DNA of 64,000 nucleotides from the NCBI GenBank assembly GCA_002786065.1, contig NHNY01000013.1, positions 372,001 through 436,000 of the forward strand, read 5' to 3'. Shown here piece by piece: positions 60,753 to 64,000 of this stretch. Under the pieces are notes generated by a model that was given only the letters and a program-made list of their open reading frames with translations, made no database searches and was not told the DNA's origin. Source of the stretch: Microcyclospora pomicola (taxonomy: Eukaryota > Ascomycota > Dothideomycetes > Capnodiales). The stretch's first letter is position 1. Each line of letters begins with the position of its first letter. The position numbers and the translations under genes are program-made.

Positions 60753-62514
60753 GTCGGGCAGGCCGGTTGGACTTTGATTGCCTAGGATTGTGGTGCAGAA
60801 CGAGCTTGACCATATACGCGGGACCACACAGCAGGGTCCAGAGATTCCGCAGGCGGCTCGTTGGCGACCAGCGAGGCGTCTGCTCGGCGGGCAAAGCACA
60901 GCGACAGAGTCTAGGGGCTGGATTGTTGACAAAGAGAATACTCTGCCGTGACAATCGTGGACACTCGGTGCAAACAGAGCACACTTGACCTACCAGGCAG
61001 TGGATCTCGGCCGTTCGAGGTCCCCAGCGGTTGCGATGAAAGGACACTTACCCTCCATGCGCTTGGGAGCAGCCCCTGCGCAGAAGATCGCGGAGATGCC
61101 ACGGAACTACAGCCCTACACACACACAAGGGGGTTAGAAGATATGGATATGGGATTCTATGAACGGTGGGCAAATAATCCCGCGAGATTTGGATGAAAGC
61201 AGTCTTGCCATTCACTAGGTCATTTTAAACTTCGGCAAAGCCCAGGCGGGCCTAAAAAGCTAAGGGAAACACCACCACCAGTTATGGGCACGGGTAGTGC
61301 TAAATGATGCCCAGCACTTGTGTTCCGCAGACTGATGAAGATGATAGAGGTGCCCACTATCGTGCTCAGCATGCTGGGTTGCTGCAAATAGGCCCGGCAC
61401 GGTTGTGATGGTTCATGCATCGTCCTGCAGGAGGTCGATGCTGATTGGTATGCCTCCCACGCTCCATGCCGATACTGCTTCAGCCCATGAGGTCCAAGTT
61501 GCACGAGCATGAATTGCCACGTCCCTGGGCTAGACCGCTCCTCGGCGAGCACGGCATCCCTCCCACACTCTACGGAATATGGTGTTCGCTTCACATGACT
61601 TGGACCTGGGGCGATTGGGCCCATCTCATGATTGCTGGTGCGCCGTCGTGAGCGAGATGCTTATGGCGCGCATGCAACCTGCCAAGTCATACCGCTGGAT
61701 CTGCTGGGGAACGTGCAACATAACACTCCTTAGCCCCATAGTTCTACCAGTAGCTGCAGACGGGTGTCGCGGATCGATGCACCATCCGACTCAAAGCAGG
61801 CTATACCAGGGCCACATTGTTGGCACAAGCATGGTCGACTGACACTCCCACGCCTGCCTCCATCAAATGTCAGCGCGCGTGCTTGGGCTTGCGTTTCCCG
61901 CGGATCCCTGCATGAACACCGAGCCTCCCTCGCTTCTGCGTTACAGTATGTAGACATCTCCCGCATCGCTTATATCTACTTGTCTGTACTGTACGGAGTA
62001 GTTTGTAGCTTCTCGCAGAATGCAATTCCTCGCCGGCCGCTTTGCGGTGGTTCATCAGGAGCCAGCATGCCAGTGTGGGGTTAGAAGTAAGGCTGGGACC
62101 TCTGCGATCTTGGACATATCATCCTTTGCTCGCATCGCCTCGAGATCTTGGATCTTGGCTGTACCCGATGCTATACCGACAGTCTGGCGCAATGCTCGCA
62201 CAATCGGCAGCTTGTGCGTCAGCACGGTCTATGTGTGTTTCGCAACCCTGGCAGTGATGCGACTTGCTATCTTTCGATCATAGTGTCGTGCGTGGATGCG
62301 TTGGTTACTTGATCGTCGCTTCAACGTCCTTCTTCATAAGAACACATGGTCTGCTACTCCGGCCTTCGCTGATCCTCGTGACGCCCTGTCTCTTTGCGCC
62401 TCGAAATCGATTGCTTATAGACTCAGCGTGTTGGGCAGACTCCCTTCTGTCCGTTGAGTCTCTGAACCTTTGGAGTTAATTTCTGGGATATCGTCGAATC
62501 GACAGATCACGACA
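60753..62514. other. shared upstream region of the P450 and methyltransferase genes
   Basis: About 1.76 kb between two divergent genes. No supported coding frame; short frames on both strands look random. It contains both promoters if they are adjacent. Confidence 0.55.
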
Positions 62515-64000
62515 ATGAACGCAGGAAGCAACCAACATGAAGAGCGCAGCAAGCCACCACGTGCGACCTTCTTACCCGAAGCCTCCTCGTGTGTTATTGC
62601 TCCGAGGGAGGCTGCCGCAGCAGAAAATTTTGATCGAGACAAGGGCAACCAGAGTTCTACTTTGAGTGTGCACGTAAGGGATCAACTCGACGGTCCACCG
62701 GATAGCACACCTCAGCAAGGAGACGTTGTGCAGCAGGCCGTGGGTAGTCTTCCACCGAATCAATTAGCGGAGGAACAGGAGTTGGAAGTTGATGTGCGTT
62801 GACTTCCCTTGGTCCAATCTTGTTCCCAATTTCGCATTCATTGTAGGGCTTGTCTCATGACATGCATATCAGGAGCAAGACAGTGATTCTGCGCTTGGAA
62901 GCGACAGGTTTGTTTCGAGCTGTGAAGCACATGTTGGGACGTAAGGGCTGACAGATATCATAGCGAAACTGTGACCACCTCATTGACAGATTCAATCTAC
63001 AACTACAGAAGGGAGCACGGTCGAACGTATCATGGTATGTTTATCACAACTACCAGTCTCTGCGGTCGTTCGGAGAAGACTTTTTGAAATATAGCTGACG
63101 AGAAGCAGCATACAAGGATGGCAAGTATATCTTTCCTAATGATGAGGTATGTAGCAGCATCCTGTGACGTCCCGAACATCCTACTCATCGTCTTCAGCGA
63201 GAAGCGGACAGACTGGATCTCCAACATCATATCCTCCAGTTCACCTATGGCAATAACCTTCACTTTGCGCCGTTGAATGACCCCAAACATGCCATCGATA
63301 TTGGTACAGGCACGGGCATCTGGGCTGTGGACTTCGCCGACGAGTATCCGAACTGCCAGGTCACAGGCATTGATCTCAGTCCAGGTCAACCCACTCTGTT
63401 CGTACACTTAATCTGTTATGAAGTCGAGACTTCACTAACCGCCACAGTGTGCCTCCCAACTTGAAGTTTGTCATCGACGACGCTGAAGATCAATGGGTCT
63501 ACAGCGAGCCCTTCGATTACATCCACGCTCGGCTGATGAATGGTTGCTTCTCTGATTGGCCACAGTTTTTCCGCCAGACCTATCAGTCAGTGTCCTTGTC
63601 ACGTACTGCTGTATTTTCCGGGAAAGATAGCTGACTCCTTGTACTAGGAATCTCGAGCCAGGCGGCTGGCTGGAAGTTCAAGACTACGGCTTGCCTGTGA
63701 CCTCTGCAGACGGGACGCACGTAGGCACTGACCTGACTCGGTGGGGTGAACTCTTGTCGGTAGCTTCTGCTGCCTTGGGACGACCCATGGGCTCGGCCGA
63801 GTGCAGCGACTTACATGTCGACCGAATGAGAGATGCAGGCTTTGTCGACATCCAAACGCGAATGTTCATGTGGCCTTCCAACGGATGGCCTAAAGATCCA
63901 TTCATGAAAGAGTTGGGACGATGGAATCAGATCAACATTCTGGACGGCCTCGAAGGATTTTGCCTTGCATTGCTCACGCGAGGGCTCGGCTGGCGGAAGG
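62515..64000 (+). CDS. LaeA-like SAM-dependent methyltransferase (3' end outside the window)
   Basis: Exons 62515-62793, 62873-62907, 62964-63034, 63109-63146, 63198-63397, 63448-63585 and 63648 onward join in phase; the last runs off the edge, so the protein is partial. A disordered N-terminus (~100 residues) is followed by SIYNYRREHGRTYHAYKDGKY, then DIGTGTGIWAVDFADE (the SAM-binding motif I), GIDLSPGQPTLVPPNLKF, DDAEDQWVY and LEPGGWLEVQDYG. These match the fungal LaeA/TAM-type methyltransferases, which include the global regulator LaeA and many cluster-resident relatives. Exon 5 ends at a GTTCGT donor, the only choice that restores the PPNLKF block. Whether this is LaeA itself cannot be told; the many introns and divergent N-terminus suggest a relative. 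Confidence 0.9.

Overview
The window reads as nuclear DNA of a filamentous ascomycete (Pezizomycotina, most likely a dothideomycete-like fungus). The evidence is dense genes with many 50-110 nt GT-AG introns carrying CTAAC/CTGAC branch sites, pyrimidine-rich promoters, a velvet-family developmental regulator, fungal-only gene families, and nuclear genes for mitochondrial parts such as ATP synthase subunit c. I see no rRNA, no convincing tRNA, no CRISPR and no recognisable transposon or virus-like element. Gene models were built by hand from splice sites, reading phase and family resemblance; none was checked by a search.

Layout. 1-4.2 kb: a long gene-free upstream region ahead of vosA (4.2-6.1 kb, +), a velvet regulator of spore formation. 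7.5-10.9 kb (-): a PHD-MYST histone acetyltransferase of Sas3/KAT6 type, divergent from a tiny five-exon complex I subunit gene (NDUFA1 type, 11.7-12.3 kb, +). 12.5-16.0 kb (-): a large disordered fungal protein. 18.0-20.3 kb (+): poly(A)-binding protein. 21.0-27.5 kb (-): three genes in a row, an unknown protein with apparent internal repeats, a secreted GH2 glycoside hydrolase, and an alpha/beta hydrolase whose nucleophile elbow carries Asp instead of Ser. 29.9-42.3 kb (+): fructose-1,6-bisphosphatase, a DUF7730-like protein, an MFS transporter with an overlapping uORF, a WBP2-like GRAM protein with PY motif, a SAPS (Sit4/PP6-associated) protein, and an acidic hypothetical protein. 43.6-44.8 kb (-): GDP-mannose pyrophosphorylase. 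46.8-47.5 kb (+): ATP synthase subunit c. 47.5-53.4 kb: gene-sparse, holding one small dsRNA-binding-like gene. 53.4-57.8 kb: a putative mitochondrial Dabb protein (+), a BRAP2/Etp1-type RING protein (-) and polyubiquitin (-). 58.9-64.0 kb: a cytochrome P450 (-) divergent from a LaeA-like methyltransferase (+) that runs off the window, possibly the edge of a specialised-metabolism locus.

Most genes are housekeeping (chromatin, respiration, mRNA, gluconeogenesis, cell-wall precursor supply, phosphatase regulation, ubiquitin) and are not arranged as one pathway. The more unusual items are the P450/methyltransferase pair, the repeat-bearing unknown protein, the Asp-elbow hydrolase, the isolated dsRBD-like gene, and a recurring gene architecture in which a short intron follows the start codon after only 3-25 coding nucleotides.
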